Positions 32,677 to 41,266 of a stretch of DNA of 46,571 bases are shown piece after piece. Numbering within the stretch: position 1 is the stretch's first letter; every line of letters begins with the position of its first letter. The notes beneath the pieces are model-generated. The model did not search any database and had not been told where the DNA came from. It saw only the letters and a list, made by a program, of their open reading frames with translations. The DNA comes from Bacillota bacterium (GTDB taxonomy: Bacteria; Bacillota; Sulfobacillia; JAJZYS01; JAJYTV01), in contig JAJZIE010000002.1 in assembly GCA_021810725.1 (NCBI GenBank), positions 1 through 46,571 on the forward strand, read 5' to 3'. Position numbers and translations under genes: made by a program.

Positions 32677-35517
32677 TCAGTCGCTCGTGTCCGGGTAGGG
32701 CAGGGCGGTGATCGCTCCGAGCTCGGCGGGTGTCGCCGTCGGCAGGCGGTAGAACGAGATGCCGATCGCGCCGGCGTCGCTCGCCGCCTGGAAGGCGGCC
32801 TGCAGCTCAAGCGGCGTCGGGCTGAACACGCCCTCGGCACCGCTCGAGAACATGTCGTATGTCTGGCCGATCACGCTGACCGGCACATTGGGCAGGCCTG
32901 AGAGCTGGCGGATCAGCCCCACGGTGTCGTGGACGTACTGGTACGCCGTGGTGAAGTCCTCGCTGACGGCCTGGTAGTGCCAGTAGTCCATCGGAGCGTA
33001 CAGCGTCACGTAGGGGGCCAGGGCCGCGAACGGGTAGTCCTCGTGGTAGATCGGCGGGTAGGTGACCGCGATGAAGACGCCGCCCGGTCCCAGGGCCTGG
33101 CGCACCGCCGCCGCGTAGCCGCCGACTGCGGTGGGGCTCAGGTTCTCCTCGATGTCGGCGGCGATGCCGTCCGGCCTGTCGCCGGTCGGTGCGACATAGG
33201 TCGCCACCTGCCGCGTGAGTGTCTCGTCCAGCGGGACGTTCGTCAGATAGGGGTAGACCCAGGCCAGCACGGCGATGCCCGCGTCGTGCGCCTGGTAGAG
33301 GAACGTGCGCAGCTGCGAGCTGCCGTAGAAGCCCCAGCTCCCCTCGACTTCCAGGTAGACGTGGGTCGCGCCGAGACTTTTCAGTTGAGCGAGCAGCTTG
33401 GGTACCGGGGTGGAGGAGAGATCGCTGCCGAGCAGCCAGAAGCCCTTGCCGGCGGCGACGTCCGCGCTCTGAGCGATCACGCGGAACGTGACCCGCACCG
33501 TACCGTAGGCGGGGATCTGCGGATCTTTTACGCTGACGGTCTCGAGGCCCGGTGTCGCCGCCTGGAACACGCCCGCCGCTCCGGGTCCGGCAAGGCTCTG
33601 CGACGTCTGAGCCAGGGTGCCCGCGGAACCCTGCGCCGTGATGGCCACACTGAGCGGAGCCGCCACGGGATTGTCGAAGCGGTCCGCCAGCATCACCTCC
33701 AGGTTGCTGCTCTGCCCCGCGACGACGATGGTGGAGGGAGCGCCGGTGGCGATCAGCTGGCTCGCCGGACCCGGGTTCACGACCCAGCTTGCGGTGGCGG
33801 GCGTGTACCCGGGCGCCGAGGCCTTGAGCTGCCACGTTCCTGCTTCGTCCCGGTCCAGGTTGAAGTGGGCGACGCCGCCCTGGGCGGCGGCGGCCAAGGT
33901 CGCAACGGAGACACCCTGGGGGTTCACGAGCGTGAGCGAAACCTTTGGCGCCGGCGCCGGGGCCGTCTCCTGCACCGACACGCTGGCGGTCGCGGACTGG
34001 CCGGCGGTGACGGTCGGAGGCGAGCCCAGCGACAACTGTCCTAGCGCGGGTACCGTCACCTGCATGGTCGCGTCCAGGTAGGCACCGGCGCCATTGCCGA
34101 GCGTGAGCGTCGCGGTGCCCGGCGAAACCGCCTGCACCTTGAAGGTGAGCCCGGACGCCGTCAGCGAGCCGCTCCCGGATCCTGATACCGTCACCACCGC
34201 CGGGTTGCTCGAAGTCAGGGTGACCGGCGAGGCCTCGCTGGCTCCTGAAGGCAGGCTCGCCTTGAGGCTGGCCGACTGACCGGGCAGGATCTGCGCGGGC
34301 CCCGTGAGCAGCAGGGGACTGGGGAAGGGCGCCGCCAGCACGTCGAACGCCGCTGTACCGCTCGCGAGACCAGCCGCGCTGGCGGTAAGGGTCCAGGGGC
34401 CCGCCGCCGGTGGGGTGAAGGAGAAGCTCGCCTGACCGCCTTGCGCCGTCGCGGTCAGGGTGACCGGCTGGGCGCTGCCGTTGGTCGCGGTGAGGGTGAT
34501 GGCGCGGGAGCCGTCGGCGACGTCGCGCTTGCCGCCCTGGTCGAGCACGGTGACCTGCACCGGCACGGTCGCGCCGGGACCCGCCACCTCAAGGAGACCG
34601 TAGATGGCCAACGAGGTCGCCTGTTCGACGTGGATCGTCATGGCCTTCTTGGCGGTGGAACCGTAGACGCTGGCCATGAGCTGGTAGCTGCCAGGCGTCT
34701 CGGCGCTGAAGGTCGTGCCCGACAGGGAGCCTCCGCTCGCGCTCCACTGGACCTGGGCGGGCACGGGCAATCCGGAGGTGTCGCGGGCAACGGACCAGAG
34801 GGATGTGGACTGCCCGACAGCGATGGAGGTGGAGCCGCTGCCGCCGTCGATGCGGCTGACCACCGACGCCGCCAAGGACGCGATCTTTTGCGGCGAGAGC
34901 CCCAGCATGCGATAGATCACGGTCGCCGCCTGAGCCCGGTCCAGGGGCCCGGCCGGGTCGAAGACGTTCCCCGCGAGGCCCTGCATGATGCCTAGGCGCT
35001 TCGCCACGATGACGTCACCCAGGGCGTAGCTCGGGATCCGACCGCCATCCAGGTATCCCGTGGGCTGGCCCTGCACGTCGCTCCCGACTGGCGCGAGGCC
35101 GATGGCACGCACGCCGATGGTGGCAGCCATGGCCCGGTTGATGGTGGCACCGGGGCTGAACGCCGTAACGCTCGTGCCGAGCATCAGGCCGTTGGCCGCG
35201 GCCGTCTCGACGTCCCCATAGAGGGCGCTCGACGAGGGTACGTCGCCGAAGCGCGGCCCGACGGTCACGATCGGGAGCTTCTCCGCGCGCACGATCATCG
35301 CGGCGAACTGTGCCCGCGTCACGGGAGCGAGGGGATGGAAAAGCCCGTCCGCCTCGCCCTGGATCACGCCCTGCGCGGCAAGCGCATCGATCGCTCCGGC
35401 GGCCCAATAGCTGGAGGGCACATCGGAAAAGGAAGCGGCCGCGGCGGCCGGCGCCGAAGAAAAGGCGAGGGGCGTGAGCAGCGTCACGGCTGCCAGCGTA
35501 CCCAGATATCTACGCAT
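32677..35517 (-). CDS. S-layer-homology surface protein with C-terminal TIM-barrel-like domain
   Basis: Large secreted surface protein, 946 residues. A signal peptide (about 1-28) is followed by three SLH repeats to about residue 210 (FSDVPSSYWAAGAIDALAAQG is the first unit start, as FSDVPSSYW and AIDALAAQGVIQG), which anchor to pyruvylated cell-wall polymer. A long middle region of Ig-like/bacterial-surface repeats follows (several blocks with TLTATNGSA, SLTLVNPQG and similar). The last 250 residues (from about 690) are a different domain: GFWLLGSDL, THVYLEVEGSWGFY, VLAWVYPYL, GIAADIEEN, LYAPMDYWHY and GISFYRLP, resembling putative glycoside hydrolase TIM barrels. The ATG at 35517 has GGAGGT 6 bases upstream. 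It is divergent from the SIMPL-domain gene. Confidence 0.9.
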   Translation of the reverse strand: MRRYLGTLAAVTLLTPLAFSSAPAAAAASFSDVPSSYWAAGAIDALAAQGVIQGEADGLFHPLAPVTRAQFAAMIVRAEKLPIVTVGPRFGDVPSSSALYGDVETAAANGLMLGTSVTAFSPGATINRAMAATIGVRAIGLAPVGSDVQGQPTGYLDGGRIPSYALGDVIVAKRLGIMQGLAGNVFDPAGPLDRAQAATVIYRMLGLSPQKIASLAASVVSRIDGGSGSTSIAVGQSTSLWSVARDTSGLPVPAQVQWSASGGSLSGTTFSAETPGSYQLMASVYGSTAKKAMTIHVEQATSLAIYGLLEVAGPGATVPVQVTVLDQGGKRDVADGSRAITLTATNGSAQPVTLTATAQGGQASFSFTPPAAGPWTLTASAAGLASGTAAFDVLAAPFPSPLLLTGPAQILPGQSASLKASLPSGASEASPVTLTSSNPAVVTVSGSGSGSLTASGLTFKVQAVSPGTATLTLGNGAGAYLDATMQVTVPALGQLSLGSPPTVTAGQSATASVSVQETAPAPAPKVSLTLVNPQGVSVATLAAAAQGGVAHFNLDRDEAGTWQLKASAPGYTPATASWVVNPGPASQLIATGAPSTIVVAGQSSNLEVMLADRFDNPVAAPLSVAITAQGSAGTLAQTSQSLAGPGAAGVFQAATPGLETVSVKDPQIPAYGTVRVTFRVIAQSADVAAGKGFWLLGSDLSSTPVPKLLAQLKSLGATHVYLEVEGSWGFYGSSQLRTFLYQAHDAGIAVLAWVYPYLTNVPLDETLTRQVATYVAPTGDRPDGIAADIEENLSPTAVGGYAAAVRQALGPGGVFIAVTYPPIYHEDYPFAALAPYVTLYAPMDYWHYQAVSEDFTTAYQYVHDTVGLIRQLSGLPNVPVSVIGQTYDMFSSGAEGVFSPTPLELQAAFQAASDAGAIGISFYRLPTATPAELGAITALPYPDTSD

Positions 35518-35628
35518 GGTCCCACCTCCGGAACTGGTCCTCGTCAGCCTTCGATACCAGAGGGACCCTTCCTGCGGAACGCATGTCCAGTTCTCAGAGG
35601 GGAATGCTGGCCTCTGGGAGGCGGTGCC

Positions 35629-36294
35629 GTGCGATGGATTCGTGGTCCCCTGCCCGCTCTGGCGGGCATGGCCGTCCTGTCGATGGCCCTTCTGGCGGTG
35701 ACGCCGCGCAGCGGCCACGCCGCGGAGGTGAAGGCCACGCCCGCGACCTTGACCGTCACGGAGGAGGAGCCGGTGGCAGCGCCAACCCAAGGCGCCACGC
35801 TCTATTTGGGTATCGAGACGCGCGCACAGGACAGCCGTTCCGCGCAATCCGACGCGCAGCAGTCGCTCGAGCGGTTGCGCCAGGGGCTGCGTTCGGCGGG
35901 GGTGCCGGCCAGCGACGTGAAGGTGCAGGGCTACCGCATCGGGGCCTTGCAACGAGGACAGCAGAGCCAGCAGGGCGAGGGCTACATCGTCGTCCAGAAC
36001 GTCGTGGCGCGCATCGCCAAGGCGGAACGGCTCGGCGCCGCCATCGACGCGGCGGTGGCAAGCGGGGCCACGATGGTCCAGGGCACCGCGGACCAGTATC
36101 AGGCGCCGAGCGCCAGCGAGCGGGCGAGCGCCGTGGCCGCGGCCGTGCGGGCCGCGCGCAGCGACGCGCAGGCGATCGCGTCCGCGTTGCAGGAGCCTTT
36201 GGGTCGGCCCCAGGTGGTCAGCGTACATATGCGGCACATGTCCGCGCCGGGCCCCAGCTACGCGATGCAGGTGCAGGTCACGTTCGCGCGCTGA
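35629..36294 (+). CDS. SIMPL (DUF541) domain secreted protein
   Basis: Exported protein of 221 residues in the SIMPL/DUF541 family (BP26/YggE-like), whose role is loosely tied to envelope or oxidative stress. It has a signal peptide (about 1-28, ending SGHAAE), then the domain with LTVTEEEPVAAPTQG, SLERLRQGLRSAGVPASDVKVQGY (core RSAGVPASDVKVQGY) and a helical insertion ARSDAQAIASAL. The GTG at 35629 has GGGAGG 7 bases upstream. It is divergent from the SLH gene and convergent with minC. Confidence 0.85.
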   Translation: MRWIRGPLPALAGMAVLSMALLAVTPRSGHAAEVKATPATLTVTEEEPVAAPTQGATLYLGIETRAQDSRSAQSDAQQSLERLRQGLRSAGVPASDVKVQGYRIGALQRGQQSQQGEGYIVVQNVVARIAKAERLGAAIDAAVASGATMVQGTADQYQAPSASERASAVAAAVRAARSDAQAIASALQEPLGRPQVVSVHMRHMSAPGPSYAMQVQVTFAR

Positions 36295-36306
36295 AGGCAG
36301 ACGCCA

Positions 36307-36336
36307 AGGACCCGCCGCTGGCTGGCGGCGGGTCCT
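36307..36336. terminator. Hairpin between SIMPL gene and minC
   Basis: A perfect 12-bp GC-rich stem (36307-36318 with 36325-36336) in the gap between convergent stops. No T-tract is present on either strand, so termination is only likely by position. Confidence 0.5.
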
Positions 36337-36350
36337 CGCGCTGCTCCCGG

Positions 36351-36968
36351 CTAAGTTGTCTGACGGGCGGGCGAGCGGCGGCCGGACTTGGCCGCCCAAG
36401 GCTCGACGACGATCTTGCCGTCCTCGAGATGCGCGTACTCCGCGCCACCGGGCTCCGTCGGTGCCCCTTGGGCGATGGCCCCGGCGATGCGCACTTGCGT
36501 CGGCTGAAGCTGCTGCGCGTAGATGATGGCGCCTTCGTTGCCCTCGGCGCCCGCCCAGGCGAAGCCGCGCAGGGCACCGACCACGATCACGTCGCCCGTG
36601 GCCACGAGGCGGCCGCCGACATGGACGTCGCCCAGCACCACGAGATCCCCCTGGTGCGTGACCTCCTGGCCGGAGCGCACCGTCCTGCGAACCACCTTGG
36701 GGTCGTCCCCGCGGGCGGGCTGCGCATGCGGTCTTGGGCCGATGCTGGCAAGTCCGAGCGTCGGGAAGCGCCGCATTGCGTCGCTGATCGCCGCCAACAG
36801 CTCCGGCGACATCGTGTCGTCGGCGGTCTCCACGGCGATGCGGGCGTTGCCGAGGAATCCGGCGGCGCTTTCGAGGCTTTGGATGATTTCTCCGACCACG
36901 GTCTGAGGGTTCGGGCGGGGACCGATCACGAGACGCACACCACCGCGCCCGCCCTTCAGCTGGACCAG
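36351..36968 (-). CDS. minC: Septum site-determining protein MinC
   Basis: Inhibitor of FtsZ assembly that keeps division at midcell. About 205 residues: a short N-terminal domain beginning LVQLKGGRGGVRLVIG, a linker, and the beta-helical C-domain with VRSGQEVTHQGDLVVLGDV, GDVIVVGALRGFAWAGAEG and VRIAG, all typical of MinC. No ATG, GTG or TTG fits the N-terminus. A CTG at 36968 has GGAGGT at the ideal 8-base distance and gives the expected family start, so a CTG initiation codon is proposed; later GTG codons would truncate the domain. The usual partner minD is not adjacent, as the next gene upstream is a VirD4-like ATPase on the other strand. Confidence 0.85.
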   Translation of the reverse strand: MVQLKGGRGGVRLVIGPRPNPQTVVGEIIQSLESAAGFLGNARIAVETADDTMSPELLAAISDAMRRFPTLGLASIGPRPHAQPARGDDPKVVRRTVRSGQEVTHQGDLVVLGDVHVGGRLVATGDVIVVGALRGFAWAGAEGNEGAIIYAQQLQPTQVRIAGAIAQGAPTEPGGAEYAHLEDGKIVVEPWAAKSGRRSPARQTT

Positions 36969-37057
36969 AACGCAGCACCTCCGGCGCCGTATTCCGTGCG
37001 GAGGGCGTCGAATCCTGCGAAAGGCGCGGGAGGGAGCCGTGTCGAAACGGCTAGGAC

Positions 37058-38566
37058 ATGATGAAGATTCCTCGTGCCATCCTTGCCGTGCTCGCTCTGC
37101 CGCTGTCCCTAGCGGCGCTCTATCTCTACGCCTTGGGGCAGTGGCCGTGGTTTGCCGTGGTCCTGGTGGGCGTGCTCTACGCGTACGCCGTGCAGGGCCT
37201 GCCATGGGTCGTGCGGCGGCGGCCGCTCTTCACCATTTCGCTCGTGTTCCTGATCGTGGCCCTCTGGGCCGTGCCGCTCGGGCACGCCTTCGGCCTCTCG
37301 GCCCAGCCGAACTTCTGGCTCCTCATCTCGTTCCTCGGGGAGATCGGCCTGGCCCTCTGGCTCTGGGTCTGGCTGCGACCTCGCTTCATCAGGAGCGACA
37401 CGGTGCGCCTCGGCGTAACGGGCAGCCTCAGGCGTCCTGTCGACATCGCGATCGACGACAGGTTCCTGCATATGCACGTGCTCGGGCCGACCGGCTCCGG
37501 CAAGACGATCGGCGTGCTCTGGCCGCTCTTGCGTCAGGACATCGCGGCGGGTCACGGCATCCTGCTGTTGGATCCGAAGGGCGATCTCTACGACCTGGCG
37601 GTCGACGAGGCGAGGCGCCGCGGGCGGCAGGTGATCGCCCTGCGGCCAGGGGAGCCGCCCGGCTTCGGCCTGGATCCCTTTGCCGGCGAGCCGCAGGTGG
37701 CGGCGGAGACGGTGGCCTACGCCCTGTTCGGCGCTTTCGGCAGCCAGCACGAGTTCTACAGGAGTGTCGGCCAGGCGATGTTGCGCCACGCCGCCCTCGC
37801 CCTGAAGGAAGCGCTGCCGAGCCCGACCCTGCCGGACCTCGCGGAGTTCCTGCGCAGCGAGGAGATGCGTCGGGAGGTGCTGCTCGAGGCCTCGTCGCCG
37901 CACGTCCGGGCCTACTTCCGCGACGAGGTGGGGGGATGGAGCCCGCGCTTCCGCCAGGACGCGTTCATCGGCGTGCAGTCGGCGCTTTCCGAAGTCTTGG
38001 CGCATCCCTGGGCGCGGCAGCTCTTTACGACCACGCCCGCCACCGATTTCGACCGACTGCTCGCGGAGGGCGACATGCTCTGCATGGCCCTGCCGGAGGG
38101 CGAGATCGGCCTCGGCGCGGGCGCCGTGGGCGCGTTCGCCCTGCTGCTCTTCCAGTCGGCGGCCTTGCGCAGGGTCAAGGGCCCTTCGGCCTTCATCTAC
38201 GCGGACGAGTTCCAGACCTTCGCGCAGGCCGATTTCGGCAGCTTCCTCGCGCAGGCCCGTTCGCACCGCGTGGGCGCGGTGCTCGCGCACCAGCATCTCG
38301 GGCAGTTGTCGGAGGACCTGCGCGGGGCCATCCTGGCGAACGCCCGCAACCGGGTCCTGCTGGGGGGCCTGGGACGGGAGGATCTTGAGCAGATCAGGGA
38401 GTCGCTCGGCCGTCGCTTCGTGACGAGCCCCGGCGGCGGGCTCAGAGAGGTGCCGCGCTTCGACCAGGAGATGCTGCGCCGGCTGCCGCGCGGCCAGGCG
38501 GTCGCGGAGGTCGCGGCTGGCGGCCGGCTGCTGCCCCCTGTGCTGGTGCGGCTCGCAAGACCCTGA
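37058..38566 (+). CDS. VirD4/TraG-like type IV coupling ATPase
   Basis: Membrane-anchored DNA-pumping ATPase, 502 residues. Four or so N-terminal helices (to about residue 110) precede the motor domain with Walker A GPTGSGKT (143-150), DPKGDLYD and Walker B ADEFQTF (382-388), followed by a sensor region with LANARNRVLLGG. This is the layout of conjugative coupling proteins of the TraG/TraD group that lack a T4SS-specific extension. No relaxase, VirB genes, integrase or att repeats are visible. The ATG at 37058 or the next codon is the start. It shares a base with the following gene (TGATG). Confidence 0.88.
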   Translation: MMKIPRAILAVLALPLSLAALYLYALGQWPWFAVVLVGVLYAYAVQGLPWVVRRRPLFTISLVFLIVALWAVPLGHAFGLSAQPNFWLLISFLGEIGLALWLWVWLRPRFIRSDTVRLGVTGSLRRPVDIAIDDRFLHMHVLGPTGSGKTIGVLWPLLRQDIAAGHGILLLDPKGDLYDLAVDEARRRGRQVIALRPGEPPGFGLDPFAGEPQVAAETVAYALFGAFGSQHEFYRSVGQAMLRHAALALKEALPSPTLPDLAEFLRSEEMRREVLLEASSPHVRAYFRDEVGGWSPRFRQDAFIGVQSALSEVLAHPWARQLFTTTPATDFDRLLAEGDMLCMALPEGEIGLGAGAVGAFALLLFQSAALRRVKGPSAFIYADEFQTFAQADFGSFLAQARSHRVGAVLAHQHLGQLSEDLRGAILANARNRVLLGGLGREDLEQIRESLGRRFVTSPGGGLREVPRFDQEMLRRLPRGQAVAEVAAGGRLLPPVLVRLARP

Positions 38567-39243
38567 TGCGTCCAGACCTCACGGAACGCCTTTTGCGTCT
38601 GGGTGCCGCCGAGCGCGAACTTCTCGAGGACCTCTATCAGGCGCGCTTCGCGTCGCGTGCGCAGGCGGAGAACCTGGCGGCCCTCGCTGGTGGCGATCTG
38701 CCCGGGCTGCTCGCGAGCGGCCTCGCGCGCGAGGTGGCCGGGGAGACGGAGCGCGTCGTCTATTTGAGCCAGAGCGGGGCGCGTGCCGCCCTGGCCATGC
38801 TGGGGGAGGAAGTGGCGAACGGCCAGCGGGCCTATGCCGCGTTGCGCCTGGGTCACGAACTGCGGCGCACGGCGCTCTACGTCGCCTTGCGCCGATTAGG
38901 CATGCCCGCGCCGGCCTATCGGGCGGAGCCTCGCCTCGGCTATCGCAGCGCCGCGGGACTCGGCGAGCGCACCCTCGTGCCCGACGCCCTGGTGCGCACC
39001 GCGGCGGGCGAGGCTCTGATCGAGGTGGACCGCGCCACGGAGGGTCAGGGGCAACTGCGGCACAAGTGGCTGCGCTACCGTGAGTGGCAGGAGGACGGAC
39101 CGCGGCGCGACCTCTACGTGCTCGCGGACGCCAGGGCGCCAGTCGAGGCGAGCCTCCGGGCGGCGGGCCTCGGGGCGACGGTGCTGGAGGAGCCGTGCGA
39201 GCTCGCGCGCCTCATTTGGCTGCGCGCGCCGGCGCAGGTCTAG
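38566..39243 (+). CDS. Replication-relaxation family protein
   Basis: 225 residues. An N-terminal winged-helix-like half (about 1-95, LLRLGAAERELLEDLYQARFAS) is followed by a C-terminal half with PDALV (139-143), IEVDR (152-156) and TEG, then KWLRYREW. This fits the Replic_Relax family found on plasmids and integrative elements next to TraG-type ATPases; the Asp140, Glu153, Asp155 and Lys pattern also resembles a PD-(D/E)xK nuclease core. Its precise activity is unproven. The stop shares bases with the convergent ytaF stop (39240-39243). Confidence 0.8.
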   Translation: MRPDLTERLLRLGAAERELLEDLYQARFASRAQAENLAALAGGDLPGLLASGLAREVAGETERVVYLSQSGARAALAMLGEEVANGQRAYAALRLGHELRRTALYVALRRLGMPAPAYRAEPRLGYRSAAGLGERTLVPDALVRTAAGEALIEVDRATEGQGQLRHKWLRYREWQEDGPRRDLYVLADARAPVEASLRAAGLGATVLEEPCELARLIWLRAPAQV

Positions 39244-39833
39244 ACGAGATCCTTGATGCCGATCAGGATCAGCAGCACCCCGGCGGCGACGGTGGCCTTG
39301 GGGCCGAGCCAGCTGCCGAGCGCCCTGCGGCCCAGGTGCTCTCCCGCGAGCAGCGTCGCGAAGCTCAGAGCACCCGTCGCGAGCGCGAGCAGCCAGGGCG
39401 GCAGGCCCACCATGCCGCCGCCGAAGCCGCCGGCCCAGGCGTTCAGGCCGAGCCCGACCGACAGCGCCAGCGATTCCGCCACGGAGATGTCGCCCGACAG
39501 GTCGACGTCCGCGTGTTCCGGGTGGTAGACGAGGCCGATCGCATCCTTGGACGTCGCGGGAGCCGCGGGCGCCCTGCGCGGCCACAGCACCCAGATGCCG
39601 ACGGCGATGATGACGGCCGCGCCGATGGAGTTGGCGATCTCCGGCCTGAGCACATGGCCGATCCCCAGCCCCGCATAGGCGACCACAAGCGTGCCCGCGG
39701 CAGCCACGAGCGCAATGAAGAAATTGCTGCGGAACGGGATGCCGATCTTGCGCACGCCGTAGGCGACGCCAACCCCAAGGTTGTCGAGATTGCCGGCGAT
39801 GCCGATCAAGACGGCCAGAACGAGCACGTGCAT
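39240..39833 (-). CDS. ytaF: Sporulation membrane protein YtaF (MntP-like)
   Basis: Small multi-pass membrane protein, 197 residues, about six helices in two repeats. Acidic/amide pairs within the helices (GNLDNLGVGVAYG in the first, LGLNAWAGGFGGG in the second) are typical of the YtaF/MntP superfamily of cation-export-like proteins. YtaF is found in spore formers; MntP exports manganese. The ATG at 39833 is chosen because GGAGGGAAGCCC precedes it. It shares a 147-base divergent promoter region with the NCS1 permease gene. Confidence 0.88.
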   Translation of the reverse strand: MHVLVLAVLIGIAGNLDNLGVGVAYGVRKIGIPFRSNFFIALVAAAGTLVVAYAGLGIGHVLRPEIANSIGAAVIIAVGIWVLWPRRAPAAPATSKDAIGLVYHPEHADVDLSGDISVAESLALSVGLGLNAWAGGFGGGMVGLPPWLLALATGALSFATLLAGEHLGRRALGSWLGPKATVAAGVLLILIGIKDLV

Positions 39834-39913
39834 GGGCTTCCCTCCGGGCGCCTGCCGCTGCATGCTATGGCAGGGCCGGGGAAGGGGTGTCGCGGGCCGT
39901 CCTGGCGAGGGGC

Positions 39914-39954
39914 CACCTGATGTCTTGTACCAGGTGACAACACAGGTGTATAGT
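39914..39954 (+). promoter_or_regulatory. NCS1 permease promoter with CAGGTG repeats (candidate NiaR site)
   Basis: TTGTAC (39925-39930) and TATAGT (39949-39954) are 18 bases apart. Three copies of one hexamer lie here: CACCTG (39914-39919, inverted) and CAGGTG at 39931-39936 and 39943-39948, the last two inside the promoter spacer and 12 bases apart. The ACAGGTGT-like form recalls NiaR operators of Bacillota. Confidence 0.5.
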
Positions 39955-39979
39955 CTCAGGGAACCTGGAGGTGGTCCAC

Positions 39980-41266
39980 GTGCGCGTCGAGTCCCGCGGC
40001 CTCGAGCCCGTTCCCGCCGCGGAGCGTCATGGCAAGAGTTCAAGTCTGTTTACGCTCTGGTTTGCGGCAAATCTCGGCATCCCACCCTGGTTCCTCGGCG
40101 TCCTGCTCTACTCGTTCGGCCTTGGCCTCTGGTGGTCGCTCCTCACGGTGCTGCTCGGCAACCTGATCGGCGCGGCCCTGGTCGGCTTCGCGTCGGCCAT
40201 GGGTCCGGAAAGCGGGCTGCCGCAGCTTGCGCAGTCGCGCGCGGGGTTCGGCAGCCTTGGCGTCTACCTGCCCGCGGCCCTCAACTGGCTCTCATGCCTC
40301 GGCTGGTTCGCCGTCAACTCGCTTCTCGGCGGCCAGCTTCTCGCGAGCCTGCTCCACCTGCCGGCAGCAGGCGGCATCGTGCTGATCGGGATTCTGCAGA
40401 TGGCGATCGGCGCGGTGGGGCACGACATGGTCCACAGCGTGGAGAGGTGGGTCAGCGTCCTTCTGGCGCTCACCTTCGCCTTCTTCACCTGGCGCGCCGC
40501 CACTCTGGGCTTCGGCGCAGCGACCCACGGCGGTTTCAGCTGGGTACCCTTCGCCCTCGGCATCGCCATGATCGCGTCCTACGTCTTTTCCTGGGCGCCT
40601 TACGCGTCGGACTACTCCCGCTATCTTCCGGCAGGCACGAAGAGGGGGCTCGTCTTCACCTGGACCTTTCTTGGCTCGCTCGTCTCCTGCCTCTGGGTGG
40701 AGGTGATCGGAGTCGCGTTCGCGTCCCATTTCCGCCTGTTCGACGAGGTGCCCCTGCTCCAGGCGGCGTCGGGCGGGCTCGCCATCTTCGTCTTCGCCGC
40801 CGGCATTCTCGGCACCCTGACCGCGAATCTGCTCAACATCTACACGGGCGCCACTTCGCTCCTGGCGCTCGGCATCCGCATGCCGCGCTCGCTCGCCGCG
40901 CTGCTGGTCGGCGTTTTCGGCACCCTGATCGCGCTGCTCGGTGTTCAGGGCTTCAGTGGGGACTACGAATCCTTCCTGCTGCTGCTGTCGTACTGGATCG
41001 CCCCGTGGCTGGGGGTCGTGCTGTCGGAGCGTGCGGCGAAGAAGAACCCCGCGCTCGTGGAGGCGGGGTTCTGGGCATTCCTGATCGGTCTCGCCGTCTC
41101 CGTCCCCTTCATGTCGCAGTCGCTCTTCACAGGACCGGCGGCCAGGGCGATGGGCGGAGCGGACATCGCGTACTACGTCGGCGGTCTTACGGCCGCTATC
41201 CTCTATCTTCTGCTTCGTCGAGGATCCCGAGGCGCGCGAGAGCCTGCCGTCCCTCAGCGAGCGTAG
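39980..41266 (+). CDS. NCS1 family permease (cytosine/purine/allantoin type)
   Basis: Proton- or sodium-coupled uptake of a nucleobase or related ring compound. The 428-residue protein has 12 predicted helices and the NCS1 start GLEPVPAAERHGKSSSLFTLWFAAN (key part PAAERHG and LFTLWFAANL). GPESGLPQLAQSRAGFG and SYVFSWAPYASDYSRYLP are also typical, the latter as in CodB. The GTG at 39980 has GGAGGT 7 bases upstream; a GTG at 39971 overlaps that site. Its 3' end overlaps the convergent NiaR-type gene by 71 bases. With a NiaR-like site in the promoter, nicotinate, nicotinamide or another NAD precursor is a reasonable guess for the substrate. Confidence 0.9.
   Translation: MRVESRGLEPVPAAERHGKSSSLFTLWFAANLGIPPWFLGVLLYSFGLGLWWSLLTVLLGNLIGAALVGFASAMGPESGLPQLAQSRAGFGSLGVYLPAALNWLSCLGWFAVNSLLGGQLLASLLHLPAAGGIVLIGILQMAIGAVGHDMVHSVERWVSVLLALTFAFFTWRAATLGFGAATHGGFSWVPFALGIAMIASYVFSWAPYASDYSRYLPAGTKRGLVFTWTFLGSLVSCLWVEVIGVAFASHFRLFDEVPLLQAASGGLAIFVFAAGILGTLTANLLNIYTGATSLLALGIRMPRSLAALLVGVFGTLIALLGVQGFSGDYESFLLLLSYWIAPWLGVVLSERAAKKNPALVEAGFWAFLIGLAVSVPFMSQSLFTGPAARAMGGADIAYYVGGLTAAILYLLLRRGSRGAREPAVPQRA

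Noticed and set aside
35518..36978. N-terminal extension of the SLH protein to 1433 residues
   Set aside because: The extension runs antisense through the SIMPL gene and minC region; the signal peptide and GGAGGT site fix the start at 35517.
37058..39243. A complete integrative conjugative element
   Set aside because: No integrase, relaxase, VirB/TrbB genes, direct repeats or tRNA attachment site flank the two genes.
39834..39979. A riboswitch (for example TPP or purine) in the leader of the NCS1 permease
   Set aside because: No conserved core of any known class is visible; the promoter and repeats occupy most of the space and the predicted leader is only about 20 bases.
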